64,000 nucleotides of DNA. Origin: Sphingomonas parapaucimobilis NBRC 15100 (GTDB lineage Bacteria > Pseudomonadota > Alphaproteobacteria > Sphingomonadales > Sphingomonadaceae). The stretch is taken from NCBI RefSeq assembly GCF_000787715.1, contig NZ_BBPI01000018.1, positions 1 through 64,000 of the forward strand, given 5' to 3'. The notes under the pieces are model-generated. The model did no database searches and was not told the DNA's origin. It was given only the letters and a program-made list of their open reading frames with translations. Numbering within the stretch: position 1 is the stretch's first letter; the number at the start of each line of letters is the position of its first letter. The translations under genes were made by a program, and so were the position numbers. Of the stretch, positions 25,765 to 35,295 are shown one piece after another.

Positions 25765-26542
25765 GCTGATCCCTGCTGTCGTGGCGGCGGCGCGCGAGGC
25801 GGCGGCGATGGCGCTCGCCCGCTGGCGCACTGATTTCCGGCAATGGGAAAAGACGCCGGGCAGCCCGGTGTGCGAGGTCGATCTGGATGTCGACCGGATG
25901 CTCTATGCCCGGCTCCACGCGCTGATCCCCGATGCGGGCTGGCTGTCCGAGGAGACGGCGGACAAGCCCGACCGGCTGGCGGCTCGGCGCGTCTGGGTGG
26001 TCGATCCGATCGACGGCACCCGCGATTATATCCGCGGACGTGAGGGCTGGGCGGTGTCGGTCGCGCTGGTCGAGGACGGTGTGCCGGTGATCGGCGTACT
26101 GGCCGCGCCCGCGCGCGGCGAGCTGTGGCTGGCGCAGGCGGGGCATGGCGCGACCCGCAACGGCAGCGCACTCAGCGCGGGCTATTGCCACCAGATGCCC
26201 GGAGCGCGCGTGCCCGTGGATGCGCTGCCCAAGGCCGACCGCGATCTGGTCGCGGTGTTCAAGCCCAACTCGATCGCGTTGCGCATCGCCATGGTCGCCG
26301 CCGACGAAGCCGATCTCGTCGCGACGCTGCGCTGGGGCAATGAGTGGGACATCGCCGCCGCCGCGCTGATCGCCTCCGAAGCCGGAGCAGGGGTCGCCGA
26401 TGCCCTGGGCCAGCCTTTGCTCTTCAACAAGCCCGACCCGCGCGCCTTTGGCGTACTGGTGACGGCGCGGGGCCTTCAGGACCCGGCGCTCGAGCGGCTC
26501 ACGCCGCGTGCGCGCGAGGTCATCGTTCCCGTTACCGGCTGA
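25751..26542 (+). CDS. cysQ: 3'(2'),5'-bisphosphate nucleotidase / inositol monophosphatase family
   Basis: Mg-dependent phosphatase, up to 263 residues. CysQ-type enzymes hydrolyse 3'-phosphoadenosine-5'-phosphate from sulfate assimilation. Metal site: SEETAD, the signature WVVDPIDGTRDYIRG, and WGNEWDIAAAALIASEAG. TTG 25751 overlaps the pmbA stop, suggesting coupling; GTG 25781 is an alternative start. Converges on cobB with an 11-base overlap of coding ends. Distinguishing CysQ from a general inositol phosphatase needs phylogeny. Confidence 0.82.
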   Translation: MPAAELIPAVVAAAREAAAMALARWRTDFRQWEKTPGSPVCEVDLDVDRMLYARLHALIPDAGWLSEETADKPDRLAARRVWVVDPIDGTRDYIRGREGWAVSVALVEDGVPVIGVLAAPARGELWLAQAGHGATRNGSALSAGYCHQMPGARVPVDALPKADRDLVAVFKPNSIALRIAMVAADEADLVATLRWGNEWDIAAAALIASEAGAGVADALGQPLLFNKPDPRAFGVLVTARGLQDPALERLTPRAREVIVPVTG

Positions 26543-27233
26543 GCATCTGCTCCACCCATTCGGGCACCAATTGCCCCGCCGGGCCGAGGCGGCTTTCGTC
26601 GAACCAGCCGCTCCCCTCCGACCGATCAAGATTCAGCTCCAGCGTCGCCGCGCCATAAGCGCTCGCCATCCGCACGAACCCGGCCGCCGGATAGACCGCG
26701 CCCGAGGTGCCGATCGACACGAACAGATCGGCCTTGGCCAGCGCCGCCTCGATCCGCTCCATATGATAGGGAATCTCGCCGAAGAACACGATGTCGGGTC
26801 GCAAGCGCGGCGCGGCGCAGGCGGGGCAGGGCGTACCGTGCGGCAGATCGCCCGGCCAGTCGAACCGCTCGCCACAGGCGGCACACAGCGCCTGCTTCAG
26901 CGCACCATGCATATGCAGCATCCGCTCTGCCCCCGCCCGCTCGTGCAGGTCGTCGACATTCTGCGTGACGATCAGCAACGCGCCCGGCCATTCCCGGTCC
27001 AGCCGCGCCAAAGCCTCATGCGCCGCATTGGGCGCGACACCGGCCAGCGCCGCCCGCCGCAGGTCGTAGAAGCGGTGAACGAGGTCCGGATCCGCGGCGA
27101 GCGCCTCGGGCGTGCAGACATCCTCGACCCGATGCCCCTCCCACAGCCTGCCGGGACCACGAAAGGTGGCGATGCCGGACTCGGCGGAGACGCCTGCGCC
27201 GGTGAGGATGACGATGTTGCGGATGGGGTGCAT
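26532..27233 (-). CDS. cobB: Sir2 family NAD-dependent protein deacylase
   Basis: 233-residue sirtuin closely resembling E. coli CobB. NAD site GAGVSAESGIATFRG, catalytic His in HMHGAL, NVDDLHERAG, zinc ligands CAAC and CPAC, and GTSGAVYPAAGF. The FYDLRR motif has the Tyr-x-x-Arg pair of class III sirtuins that remove succinyl/malonyl groups as well as acetyl. ATG 27233 is taken as start because GAGVSAESG then lies at the canonical distance; the frame is open upstream without family similarity. Confidence 0.92.
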   Translation of the reverse strand: MHPIRNIVILTGAGVSAESGIATFRGPGRLWEGHRVEDVCTPEALAADPDLVHRFYDLRRAALAGVAPNAAHEALARLDREWPGALLIVTQNVDDLHERAGAERMLHMHGALKQALCAACGERFDWPGDLPHGTPCPACAAPRLRPDIVFFGEIPYHMERIEAALAKADLFVSIGTSGAVYPAAGFVRMASAYGAATLELNLDRSEGSGWFDESRLGPAGQLVPEWVEQMLSR

Positions 27234-27498
27234 GCCCGAATGGCTATCGTGGAAATGGATCGTTCGAAAGGGATGGAATTGTCTTGTCGGGGACGGCGAT
27301 GGTCCCAGGCGCTCGTTGGATCGGGATGACTTGAGATCGACTCGCCGCTCCCCTGGAGGACAGGGACTCATTCGGGTCAAACCCGTGTCGTCATGCTATG
27401 GGCTTTTCTGGACGGTCATTTGTGCGGTCCATGGCGGCAGGCCGGACGGAGGAGAGGCAACAGAGACTGTCAGGGGAACCCTCTCTCGCATCGCTAAA

Positions 27499-28002
27499 TC
27501 AATTTCGGGTCGCGGGCGGGTCGGCATCCTCAATCTCCAAATCGTCGAACTCGTACCGGCATTCCATCAGGTTCAGATTGTCCGCTATGCGCTCTAGGGT
27601 TTCCCGACCCGTGACAATTGCGTCAATCGGGAAGGCCATTCGCCGCTGAAACTTCTGCCGGTCCAGTATCTCATAGGAGCCGTCAAACGGGTTCTGGTCC
27701 ATGTGCCCATGTGCCAATTTGTTGCGGTCAGCATTAAGTTTCCGGAGGTGATTAACGTCTAGGTCTCTCAATTCATGCCTGAATGATTGCAGTAACTCAA
27801 ATATGGTTAGCCTGTTGTCAAAGCTGCCCGCCTGCAGCCTTCCGATCAGCGCGGAATTGCCGCCCAAATGAGTAACGCATTGCCTGATGACTTGGGTAAG
27901 CCTGTAATCAACCTCATTGTGCGCGAGCAGGAAGCGGCCAAGCTCCGCCTCATAATCCTTCCTGATTTGCGGGTCGGCCATAGGCCAATCGTCATCGTCC
28001 AT
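27499..28002 (-). CDS. HEPN-like accessory protein, unknown function
   Basis: Up to 167 residues (ATG 28002; ATG 27981 is also possible). All-helical prediction: DYEAELGRFLLAHNEVDYRLTQVIRQ, then NRLTIFELLQSFRHEL, then NADRNKLAHGHMD. The RNKLAH stretch matches the Rx4-6H pattern of HEPN domains, many of which are RNases in toxin-antitoxin or defence systems. Base composition is visibly more AT-rich than cobB and dapB either side, suggesting transfer. No antitoxin candidate with clear similarity is adjacent. The HEPN assignment rests on one motif and helical context. Confidence 0.6.
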   Translation of the reverse strand: MDDDDWPMADPQIRKDYEAELGRFLLAHNEVDYRLTQVIRQCVTHLGGNSALIGRLQAGSFDNRLTIFELLQSFRHELRDLDVNHLRKLNADRNKLAHGHMDQNPFDGSYEILDRQKFQRRMAFPIDAIVTGRETLERIADNLNLMECRYEFDDLEIEDADPPATRN

Positions 28003-28349
28003 GCAGCAAAGCTATCCAATTCGTGGGGCGTCGCCAGCGCGTTAAAATGGCGTAGAAGTTCGAATTTCGAATGAGGATTACCAGCGCTTGCCCCATTTGC
28101 TACACGGCGCTCATATGTGCAAAATGGATAACCAAGAAAAATACATTATTTCAGCCTATGGGGCGCCATTTTCTCAAACCTTTTTTGGGGCTCATCTCCG
28201 TGGGTCTGGCAAGAAAATCACGCTAATCCGATGGACAAGCCGTTGCTGATCGCAAGTTGGACCGCCTCCAGCCAGTTTCCTCCGGCCGCAACCTATGTCA
28301 AGGAGCCCGGCGTGACGACCTCCTGCTTCTCATTCATCGGAGCCCCCGC
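28003..28349. other. AT-rich intergenic stretch between accessory gene and dapB
   Basis: Contains the palindrome TTCGAATTTCGAA near 28060 and a 44-codon plus-strand frame, 28115-28249 (begins MCKMDNQEKY). No good ribosome binding site or family match is seen, so it is not called as a gene. The dapB promoter must lie in its right part. Confidence 0.4.
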
Positions 28350-29078
28350 ATGACCGCCATCGGTATCTATGGCAGCGCCGGTCGCATGGGCCGTGCCATC
28401 GCCGACCTGATCGAGGGCGAGGGCGCGACGCTGGCGGGCGGGTGCGATTCGCGCGACGATCCGGATGCGCTGGCCAAGTCGGCGGACGTGCTGGTCGACT
28501 TCTCGATTGCGGGCGCGCTCGACGTGCATCTGGCGGCGGCGCGGGCGGCGCGCACGCCCATCGTGATCGGCACCACCGGCCTGTCTCCCGCGCAGCACGC
28601 CGCGATCGATGCCGCCGCGACGGAGATCGCGGTGCTCCAGACCGGCAACACCTCGCTCGGCATCACGCTGCTCGCCAATCTGGTGCGCGAGGCGGCGGCG
28701 CGGCTGGGCACCGACTGGGATATCGAGATCACCGAGATGCACCACCGGCACAAGGTCGACGCGCCCTCGGGCACCGCCTTGCTGCTGGGCGAGGCGGCGG
28801 CGGCGGGGCGGGGGCATAGCCTGTCCGAGCTGCGTGTCGATGGCCGCGCCGGGCTGGTCGGTGCGCGGACCGAGGGTACGATCGGCATGGCGGCGCTGCG
28901 TGGCGGCTCGGTGATCGGCGACCATGAGGTGATCTTCGCGGGCGAGGGCGAGCGGCTGACGCTCGGCCATTTCGCGCAGGACCGGACGATCTTCGCGCGC
29001 GGGGCCGTGCGCGCCGCGCTGTGGCTCGCGGGGCAGGTGCCGGGCCGCTATCGCATGGGCGACGTGCTGGGTCTGTAA
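28350..29078 (+). CDS. dapB: 4-hydroxy-tetrahydrodipicolinate reductase
   Basis: 242-residue NAD(P)H-dependent enzyme of lysine/diaminopimelate synthesis. Rossmann motif IYGSAGRMGRAIADLI, DFSIAGAL, GTTGLSPAQ, and the active-site signature EITEMHHRHKVDAPSGTALLLG. ATG 28350 has GGAG 8 bases upstream; the longer frame from 28257 lacks homology. Seven bases before nth. Confidence 0.95.
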   Translation: MTAIGIYGSAGRMGRAIADLIEGEGATLAGGCDSRDDPDALAKSADVLVDFSIAGALDVHLAAARAARTPIVIGTTGLSPAQHAAIDAAATEIAVLQTGNTSLGITLLANLVREAAARLGTDWDIEITEMHHRHKVDAPSGTALLLGEAAAAGRGHSLSELRVDGRAGLVGARTEGTIGMAALRGGSVIGDHEVIFAGEGERLTLGHFAQDRTIFARGAVRAALWLAGQVPGRYRMGDVLGL

Positions 29079-29084
29079 GCGCCC

Positions 29085-29753
29085 ATGAAGAAGGCCGATA
29101 TCGTCGAATTCTATCGCCGGCTGGCGGAGGCGAACCCGCATCCCGAAACCGAGCTGGAATATCGCAATCCCTATACGCTGGTCGTCGCGGTCGCGCTGTC
29201 GGCGCAGGCGACCGATATCGGCGTCAACAAGGCGACCCGCGCCCTGTTCGCCAAGGTCGATACGCCGCAGAAGATGCTGGAACTGGGCGAAGAGGGGCTC
29301 AAGCAGCACATCAAGACGATCGGCCTGTTCAACACCAAGGCCAAGAACGTCATCGCGCTGTCGCAGATGCTGGTCGACGACTATGGCGGCGAAGTGCCCG
29401 AGGATCGCGCCGCGCTCGAGCGCCTGCCCGGCGTCGGGCGCAAGACCGCCAATGTGGTGCTCAACACCGCCTTCGGGCAGGAGACCTTCGCGGTCGACAC
29501 GCATATCTTCCGCGTGTGCAACCGCATCGGCCTGGCCAAGGGCAAGACGGTGCTGGCGGTCGAGCTGAAGCTGGACAAGGCGACCCCTGCGCCATTCCGG
29601 CTCCATGCGCATCACTGGCTGATCCTGCATGGTCGCTATATCTGCAAGGCCAGGCGGCCCGAATGCTGGCGCTGTCCGGTCGAGGACCTGTGCGCCTATC
29701 GCCCCAAGACCCCGGCCCCCGTTGCCAGGAACGGAAAAGCAGCCGCCGCATAA
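29085..29753 (+). CDS. nth: endonuclease III
   Basis: 222-residue DNA glycosylase/AP lyase for oxidised pyrimidines. HhH motif [14 protein letters not shown] with catalytic Lys, catalytic Asp in [10 protein letters not shown], and a 4Fe-4S loop with four cysteines ([17 protein letters not shown]). Directly follows dapB, probably one operon, and is followed by tRNA-Arg. Confidence 0.95.
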   Translation: MKKADIVEFYRRLAEANPHPETELEYRNPYTLVVAVALSAQATDIGVNKATRALFAKVDTPQKMLELGEEGLKQHIKTIGLFNTKAKNVIALSQMLVDDYGGEVPEDRAALERLPGVGRKTANVVLNTAFGQETFAVDTHIFRVCNRIGLAKGKTVLAVELKLDKATPAPFRLHAHHWLILHGRYICKARRPECWRCPVEDLCAYRPKTPAPVARNGKAAAA

Positions 29754-29799
29754 AAAGGACTGGCGCGGGGTGCCCCGCGATGCTAGTCGGCCAGCCCAC

Positions 29800-29876
<77 letters not shown>

Positions 29877-29930
29877 TTTTCTAAAAATTCTCCAGTAAAA
29901 TCAATATCTTCTGATTTTAGGGCGATTTTT

Positions 29931-29955
29931 GTAACACATTTCGCACCACATTTTG
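29931..29955 (+). promoter_or_regulatory. candidate integrase arm-type site (left)
   Basis: 25 bp reading GTAACACATTT ... CACATTTTG, matching 42094-42118 with two mismatches in the same orientation. Position 50-90 bp inside each end fits arm-type binding sites for a tyrosine integrase. Confidence 0.55.
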
Positions 29956-30004
29956 CGCACATGCGCGGCTTGCGACACGGTTTCTGCGACTGTATCTCTT
30001 GCGC

Positions 30005-31294
30005 ATGGCAATCATCCTTCGCGGCTCGACATATCATCTCAGGAAGCGCGTCCCCCTTCGTTTTCGCTCGATCGAGGTGCGCGAGCATGTCGCCGTATCG
30101 CTGCATACCGACTCGCAGAAACTCGCCGTTCGCAAAGCCGATGAAATATGGACTCAGTTGGTCGAAGGGTGGGAGTCAGCCCTTCGCGGCGACAACGGCG
30201 GTGCTCAAGCCCGATACGATGCTGCGAAGAACATAGCCGATCATCGCGGGTTTTCGTTCGTCGCCGCCCCTGCTCTTGCAGCGGGACCGATTGAGGAGAT
30301 TGTGAAACGCGCCCTTAATGTTCCCGAAAACCGCGACGGGAGCGCGAACCAGCGTATCGGCAATGCCGTGCTAGGTGGCGTGGAAGAACCGGCTATCAGG
30401 ATCGAAAAGGCGCTTGAGGTCTTTTGGGAACATGAGGCCGATAAGGAACGCGGCAAGAGTGCTGATCAGATTCGCAAATGGCGAAACCCCAAAATCAAAG
30501 CCATCAAAAACTTAGTTGCCCAAATCGGCAATAAGGAAATCTCTGCCATCACGCGAGCCGACATGGTGAAGTTTCGCGATTGGTGGCGTGACCGGATGCT
30601 GCAAGAAAACTTAGTTGCCAATTCCGCCAACAAGGACTCGATCCACGTCGGTCACGTTCTGCGAACCGCGAATTCCCGGCTCGGTCTCGGTCTCGACGAT
30701 CACTTGAACAAAATTCTGGCTGACCTGTCTTTCAAAGACGAACGGGGTGATGAGCGCGAGCGGCCACCATTTTCCGACAAATGGATACGCGAGGTTATCC
30801 TCAAAGACGGTGCGCTGGATGGCCTTAATGTCGAAGCCCGCTGCATCCTTCTGGCGATGATCAACACTGGCGCGAGGCCATCGGAGATAGCAGGGCTGCT
30901 GCCTGAGCATATCCGTCTCGCCGACAAGGTGCCGCATATCTCGATTGAGCCTGTCGGCAGGCAATTGAAGAACCAGCAATCGAAGCGGATTATTCCGCTC
31001 ACCGGCATATCGCTGAAAGCCTTCAAGGAATGCCCGAAGGGGTTTCCGTCCTATCGCGGCAAGGATACGTTCTCAGCGACGATCAACAAATTCATGCGCG
31101 AAAACGGCTTGATGGAGTCGGACCAGCACGTTCTCTATTCGCTGCGACACGCCTTTGAAGATCGCATGATCGCTGCTGAATTTGACGACAGGATGAGGCG
31201 GCAACTGTTCGGCCATAAGCTGGACCGCGAGAAGTATGGCAAAGGGCCGACGCTCGAACTCATGCACGAGAAGCTGAAAGCGATTGCGATCTAA
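30005..31294 (+). CDS. int: tyrosine-type site-specific integrase
   Basis: 429 residues. The N-terminal region (ILRGSTYHLRKRVPLRFR) resembles the arm-binding/DUF6538 type, then a SAM-like core-binding domain near residues 130-230, then the catalytic domain. Catalytic residues: Arg in NTGARPSEIAGL, His-x-x-Arg context YSLRHAFEDR, His in LFGHKLD and Tyr in REKYGKG. It should catalyse integration into and excision from the adjacent tRNA-Arg. ATG 30005 preferred over TTG 29999. Its stop overlaps the convergent small gene. No excisionase recognised. Confidence 0.92.
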   Translation: MAIILRGSTYHLRKRVPLRFRSIEVREHVAVSLHTDSQKLAVRKADEIWTQLVEGWESALRGDNGGAQARYDAAKNIADHRGFSFVAAPALAAGPIEEIVKRALNVPENRDGSANQRIGNAVLGGVEEPAIRIEKALEVFWEHEADKERGKSADQIRKWRNPKIKAIKNLVAQIGNKEISAITRADMVKFRDWWRDRMLQENLVANSANKDSIHVGHVLRTANSRLGLGLDDHLNKILADLSFKDERGDERERPPFSDKWIREVILKDGALDGLNVEARCILLAMINTGARPSEIAGLLPEHIRLADKVPHISIEPVGRQLKNQQSKRIIPLTGISLKAFKECPKGFPSYRGKDTFSATINKFMRENGLMESDQHVLYSLRHAFEDRMIAAEFDDRMRRQLFGHKLDREKYGKGPTLELMHEKLKAIAI

Positions 31295-31476
31295 ACGAGG
31301 TCGCGGATTTCCCGGCGCTGGCGAGCGATCTTCTGGATTGGCGTTTCGCGCCGTCCTGCCATAGCCTGATATTCATCGTCCAATCGCTCGAAAACCGGCG
31401 CAAGCAGGGGATTGGCTTCCGCTAACTCGGCAACGATGCGACGTGCCTTTTTCAGTTCTTCGAGTGTTACGGCCAT
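31291..31476 (-). CDS. small helical protein, element-encoded
   Basis: 61 residues, highly charged and predicted helical (LEELKKARRIVAELAEANPLL ... IQKIARQRREIRDLV). Last gene of the minus-strand programme, 82 bases after DUF2190, converging on int by 4 bases. Not recognised. Could be a head-associated or regulatory small protein. Confidence 0.6.
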   Translation of the reverse strand: MAVTLEELKKARRIVAELAEANPLLAPVFERLDDEYQAMAGRRETPIQKIARQRREIRDLV

Positions 31477-31558
31477 CTCCGATTCCCTTCTTTGCCCTCA
31501 AAGATAAGCCCCCGGCAGCCGTGACGCCACCGGAGGCTTCAATCATGGTAAAGGCCGA

Positions 31559-31876
31559 TCAGGTCAGCTTGACGTGAACCGTGGCGCTGTCTGCGGCTGC
31601 AACGGTCACGGCAACGCCGATCTGCGGTTCGGTATCAACCGACGTGACCAGCTTGTCGCCAGCGTCATAGAAGACGGGATCGCCGATTTCGAACGCTTCG
31701 GCTGCCACCTTCGGCAGTTCGAACACGCCTTCGGTGACGAACACGAGGTCAGCCCCTTCGGCGGCGTTGATGCTGGCAATGCCGTGAAGCTCGCCGATGA
31801 TGACGACATCGCCGCTGAGGGTGTTGGCGGGTGCCGGGACGGTCAGATTGACGCCCTGTTGAATGAAGTTCTTCAT
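31559..31876 (-). CDS. DUF2190 family phage protein
   Basis: 105-residue beta-rich protein of the DUF2190 family, found beside capsid genes and in some phages acting as a capsid decoration/cement protein. Typical features: MKNFIQQGVNLTVPAPANTLSGDVVIIG, then VFVTEGVFELPK and DPVFYDAGDKLV. Starts 2 bases after the gpW-like stop. Confidence 0.88.
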   Translation of the reverse strand: MKNFIQQGVNLTVPAPANTLSGDVVIIGELHGIASINAAEGADLVFVTEGVFELPKVAAEAFEIGDPVFYDAGDKLVTSVDTEPQIGVAVTVAAADSATVHVKLT

Positions 31877-31878
31877 GA

Positions 31879-32094
31879 TCAGAGTCCTTTCGAGGTCTGA
31901 AAGCGGATGGTGGATGCTGACTTGCGGTGAGCGGCGGCAATGGCTCGCTCCAATGCTGCCAGGGCGGATTTCAACTCGGTCTGGCTGCGGAACTCGATTT
32001 CCTCGCCATTGGCATCCCTCAGCCTGCGGGTGCCGCTATAGACGGCCCTTTCGAGCCGACCACGATACGCCTGTAGTTCGATCAGGCTCGCCAT
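31879..32094 (-). CDS. gpW-like head-tail joining protein
   Basis: 71 residues: MASLIELQAYRGRLERAVYSG, then RRLRDANGEEIEFRSQTELKSALAALERAI, the pattern of gpW-family proteins that sit in the head-tail connector below the portal. Its presence implies the particle is built to accept a tail, although the element encodes none. ATG 32094 is 3 bases after the capsid stop. Confidence 0.8.
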   Translation of the reverse strand: MASLIELQAYRGRLERAVYSGTRRLRDANGEEIEFRSQTELKSALAALERAIAAAHRKSASTIRFQTSKGL

Positions 32095-32096
32095 GA

Positions 32097-33929
32097 TCAG
32101 ACGCCCGGATTCTTGTAGGCACCGCGCCAGTCGGACCAGCCGCAACCGAAGTCGAGGAAGGCCCTGTAACGGATTCCCAAAGTGTCGAAGTTCTCAGTCC
32201 GCTGAATCTGGACTCCCTGAGCACTCGACAGATAGGCCATCTGCAACACCGGCAGGCGCGACGGTTCGGCAAACACGAACCAACGCTTGTCAGAGATACG
32301 CGGCTCGACAAGCAGGGTGAGCTTCTGAGCGAACGGGTTGCCGCTGGCGATGTCGGCGGCATAGATCGCGGCAAGCACAAGCTCAGCAGCCGTTTCCATC
32401 TCGGGACCGACAACCAGATACTTCGGCGCGGCTCCGACGATCGTCTTGCCGTCCAGCCCCTTCACGACGCGCATGGACTTGCGGGCGAAGTCGAGGGTCG
32501 CGACGGACAGGTCGCCGCCAGCCCCCGCGAGGTTGCCACGGCTGGCATGGAACACGGCCTTATTGTCGGAGAGCTTGTGCTCATCGATCAGAAGGCCCGC
32601 CAGCTTGTTCGAGACGGTCGCGGCGGCGGCATCGGCAAGGGCTGCCGTCATGTCGCCAAGCAGGTTCGCATCGTCGTCGATGAGGAGCTTACGGGAGACG
32701 TTCAAGCCAGCGGCATAGGTGCCAAGGCTCAACGTCTCGCCGTTCTCGGTGCGGCCCGTATGCTGGATTTCGCCATCCTCGGCCAGCGGCTTCAATTCGC
32801 CAAGCTCACCGGCACGGATCGAGGTGGACGCCTTGAAGTTCGGCAAGGTGCGCTTGCGGACCAGCGGCATGAGACCGGACGCGGCGGCATTGAACCGTTC
32901 GAGGGCGATCTTGTTGGCGACGTTCGAGACGATCAGCGGGAAATCCGAAGTCGTCATCGACGCGGCCCGCTGGAAAATCTCGTCGGTGCTGAGGCCGCGA
33001 ACCGATACGCCAGCCCGTTCGAGCGAGGCGACAGCGAGGTCGCGGAAAGACATCTCGGCATACTGGCGAGCGTCTTCCGGCAGTTCGCCACCGGAAGCCC
33101 GGAAAGCGAGCGCGTCAGTCTGGCGACGGACCAGCGCGGCGGGATCATCGTTGGCGGCAACCGTGCGGATGCGCGTCTGCTGGCTGCGGCCCTGCATATG
33201 TGCAAGAGCGGCGGCGCGAGCGGTTTCGAGGGTTGCACCGGAGTCGATCTGATCTTCGGCCCATCCGCGAGTGAGGCCAGCCAGTTCGGCAAGGCTGCGA
33301 ATCTGCTGCTGTTCGGCTTCCGGCGCGATGGTGAGTTCTTCGTGTTCAGGCATGTTTGCGGCCCTCCTTCGGGCATTAGGGTCAGCGCCCAAAGGCACAA
33401 GGCTGACTTCGGTGAGCACCCATTCCGTGGCGGTGCGGGTGCGGGACATTCCCGACAGGGAATCTGTGAAATTGAGGATGCGATAGCCGACAGAGAACCG
33501 GCTTGCCGTGCCGTCCTTCACGCGCTGGACAATCGGCTGCACGTCGTCGGCGGTCGAAAAGCGAAGGTCGGCAAGCACCTGATCGCCTTCGAGGCGGATA
33601 TTCTTGGCGATGCCGATGACGTTGCGGATGCTGCCCTGCGCATGGCCGTCGAGAAGCGGGACTTCCTCCTCGGAACGGAAACCGGCAGGCGCGAGCACTT
33701 CCCCATAGATGCCCTTGGCGTCACGACGCGGGACGGGCGTGGCCGTGGCGATGACTGCGGTGATCGTCATGGCGTCGGAGTCGAACTGACCGGCCACCGT
33801 GGCGGCGCGGGCGAGCATCACCGGCAGATGGCCGTGAATAGCGTTTTCGCCGATGGTCACGTCGTCCTTCTCGTGCCGCTCCCATTCGGGCGGCTTGCGT
33901 CCGATGCGCTGATTAGTCGTCTTCGGCAT
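32097..33929 (-). CDS. prohead protease / major capsid protein fusion
   Basis: 610 residues. The N-terminal part (to about residue 180) is a prohead protease, with His in LLDGHAQGSIRNVIG and Ser in TASRFSVGYRI. A charged/helical linker, probably acting as scaffold, follows (EELTIAPEAEQQQIRSLAEL). From about residue 290 comes a Mu gpT-like major capsid domain: DFPLIVSNVANKIALERFNAA, LPNFKASTSIRAGELGELKPLAEDGEI, and KLLIDDDANLLGDMTAALADAAA. Single-chain protease-capsid fusions are a known head-gene type. ATG 33929 overlaps the portal stop by 17 bases. No internal break is seen. Confidence 0.88.
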   Translation of the reverse strand: MPKTTNQRIGRKPPEWERHEKDDVTIGENAIHGHLPVMLARAATVAGQFDSDAMTITAVIATATPVPRRDAKGIYGEVLAPAGFRSEEEVPLLDGHAQGSIRNVIGIAKNIRLEGDQVLADLRFSTADDVQPIVQRVKDGTASRFSVGYRILNFTDSLSGMSRTRTATEWVLTEVSLVPLGADPNARRRAANMPEHEELTIAPEAEQQQIRSLAELAGLTRGWAEDQIDSGATLETARAAALAHMQGRSQQTRIRTVAANDDPAALVRRQTDALAFRASGGELPEDARQYAEMSFRDLAVASLERAGVSVRGLSTDEIFQRAASMTTSDFPLIVSNVANKIALERFNAAASGLMPLVRKRTLPNFKASTSIRAGELGELKPLAEDGEIQHTGRTENGETLSLGTYAAGLNVSRKLLIDDDANLLGDMTAALADAAAATVSNKLAGLLIDEHKLSDNKAVFHASRGNLAGAGGDLSVATLDFARKSMRVVKGLDGKTIVGAAPKYLVVGPEMETAAELVLAAIYAADIASGNPFAQKLTLLVEPRISDKRWFVFAEPSRLPVLQMAYLSSAQGVQIQRTENFDTLGIRYRAFLDFGCGWSDWRGAYKNPGV

Positions 33930-35295
33930 TCGCGTTCTCCTTATTGGCCGGTGCGGACGATTGCGCGAAGGACAGGCCGAGTCGGGTGGCGCGGTCGCGA
34001 TCTGCGGCGATTTCCGCATCGAGCTTTTCGATATTGAACCCCAGTGAGGCGACAGCCTGCCTGCGGCTCATGAGGCCAGCGGCGATCATGGCGGCGGTGC
34101 CTTCGGCATCCTTCTTGGGGTCGATCCAAGGCATTGCCGGGAAGAACCATTCGACGGCAGCCGCATCGTCACCGGCTTCGATCGTGCCATTGAGGTCAGC
34201 CAGGGCGAGCCAACGCCGATAGACGGGCGTGAACAGCTTCGGGACGAGAAGCGTGAACTGGATGGCTTCGAGGTGCTGCCGGAACTGCACAAGCGCGGTA
34301 CGGGCGCTCGAATAGTTGACGTTGCGCATGTCGCCGCTGAGAAGGAATTCCGGCACCTGCATGCCCGCCGCAATCAATCGTATGCTATGAGATGCAAAAT
34401 CGACGCTCTGTTGCATTTGAGCGGGATTGGAGAAGGTGACGCTGTAACCGGACGGCAGGACGCGCATGGTTCCCGGTTCAAGCGAGATGTCCATTGCGGT
34501 CGCGGATTGCAGGCCATCGGCGAAGGCCGTGCCGGTCCCATTGAGGTCTTGGACAAAGCCGCACATCATCGCCTGTATCTTGGCCGATACCAGCAAGGCG
34601 TCGTGAAGCTGCGACAGTTCGTTGAGCGGCAGGACGACAGGCGCATACCACGACAGGCCGCGATGTTGACCAGCGCCAGCGCGGCGAAACAGATGAATGA
34701 CATCTTCGGCAGGGATGCGGACAGGCGTCTGGCTGGACGGGAAGATGTCGGTCAGCCGCGTCTTGAAAATGTGGTAGGCGACGATTTCATCGCTGGCATT
34801 GAATTCGACGCCGTTGGCGATATAGCCACCCCCGGCAAGCTCGACAGTCATGGACTCATCAAGCTGTTCGGCGGGGATATGCTGCAAGCGCAACTCGCCA
34901 TCGTCATCGGTTCGCATGACCACGATGGCCTCACCGTCTGTCACGAGCGCGTCGATAATCTCGGCCTGCAACTCGGCGAACTGCGAGGCGATGGCCCATG
35001 CCGTGAACGCCTCATCGATCGTCGAACGGGTGCCAGCGTCCGAATGCTGGCTTGCGGCTGTCACGCCATATCCGACAAGGCCGGTGCGATAGATGGCGGC
35101 GGCATTGGCTGCCAGCGGATCGTTGTGGCGAAGATGGCGAGCGCGGCCACGGACGCGGGCTGCACCGCCTGCCACCTCGGCAGCCATCGGGCCGAAGGCG
35201 GGCGTGTTTGACCAACGCTTGCCGGAAGTCGCTTCCAACATGCGCTGGCTCTGAGGCTTGGACTGCCTTGCTTTGAAGAAATCGAATAGTCCCAC
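33913..35295 (-). CDS. phage portal protein (lambda gpB type)
   Basis: 460-residue dodecameric portal, the DNA gate and connector of the head. Features: GKRWSNTPAFGPMAAEVAGGAARVRGRARHLRHNDPLAANA, IPAEDVIHLFRRAGAGQHRGLSWYAPVV, and SGDMRNVNYSSARTALVQFRQHLE. I choose GTG 35295 because GGGAG lies 8 bases upstream and the family begins with a short GLFDFF segment. A TTG at 35370 would add 25 unrelated residues encoded by the inverted-repeat leader. Confidence 0.88.
   Translation of the reverse strand: MGLFDFFKARQSKPQSQRMLEATSGKRWSNTPAFGPMAAEVAGGAARVRGRARHLRHNDPLAANAAAIYRTGLVGYGVTAASQHSDAGTRSTIDEAFTAWAIASQFAELQAEIIDALVTDGEAIVVMRTDDDGELRLQHIPAEQLDESMTVELAGGGYIANGVEFNASDEIVAYHIFKTRLTDIFPSSQTPVRIPAEDVIHLFRRAGAGQHRGLSWYAPVVLPLNELSQLHDALLVSAKIQAMMCGFVQDLNGTGTAFADGLQSATAMDISLEPGTMRVLPSGYSVTFSNPAQMQQSVDFASHSIRLIAAGMQVPEFLLSGDMRNVNYSSARTALVQFRQHLEAIQFTLLVPKLFTPVYRRWLALADLNGTIEAGDDAAAVEWFFPAMPWIDPKKDAEGTAAMIAAGLMSRRQAVASLGFNIEKLDAEIAADRDRATRLGLSFAQSSAPANKENANAEDD

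Noticed and set aside
31559..33929. Protease-capsid fusion as an assembly artefact
   Set aside because: Fusions of prohead protease and major capsid protein are a known head-gene type, and the frame is continuous with both active-site and capsid motifs intact.
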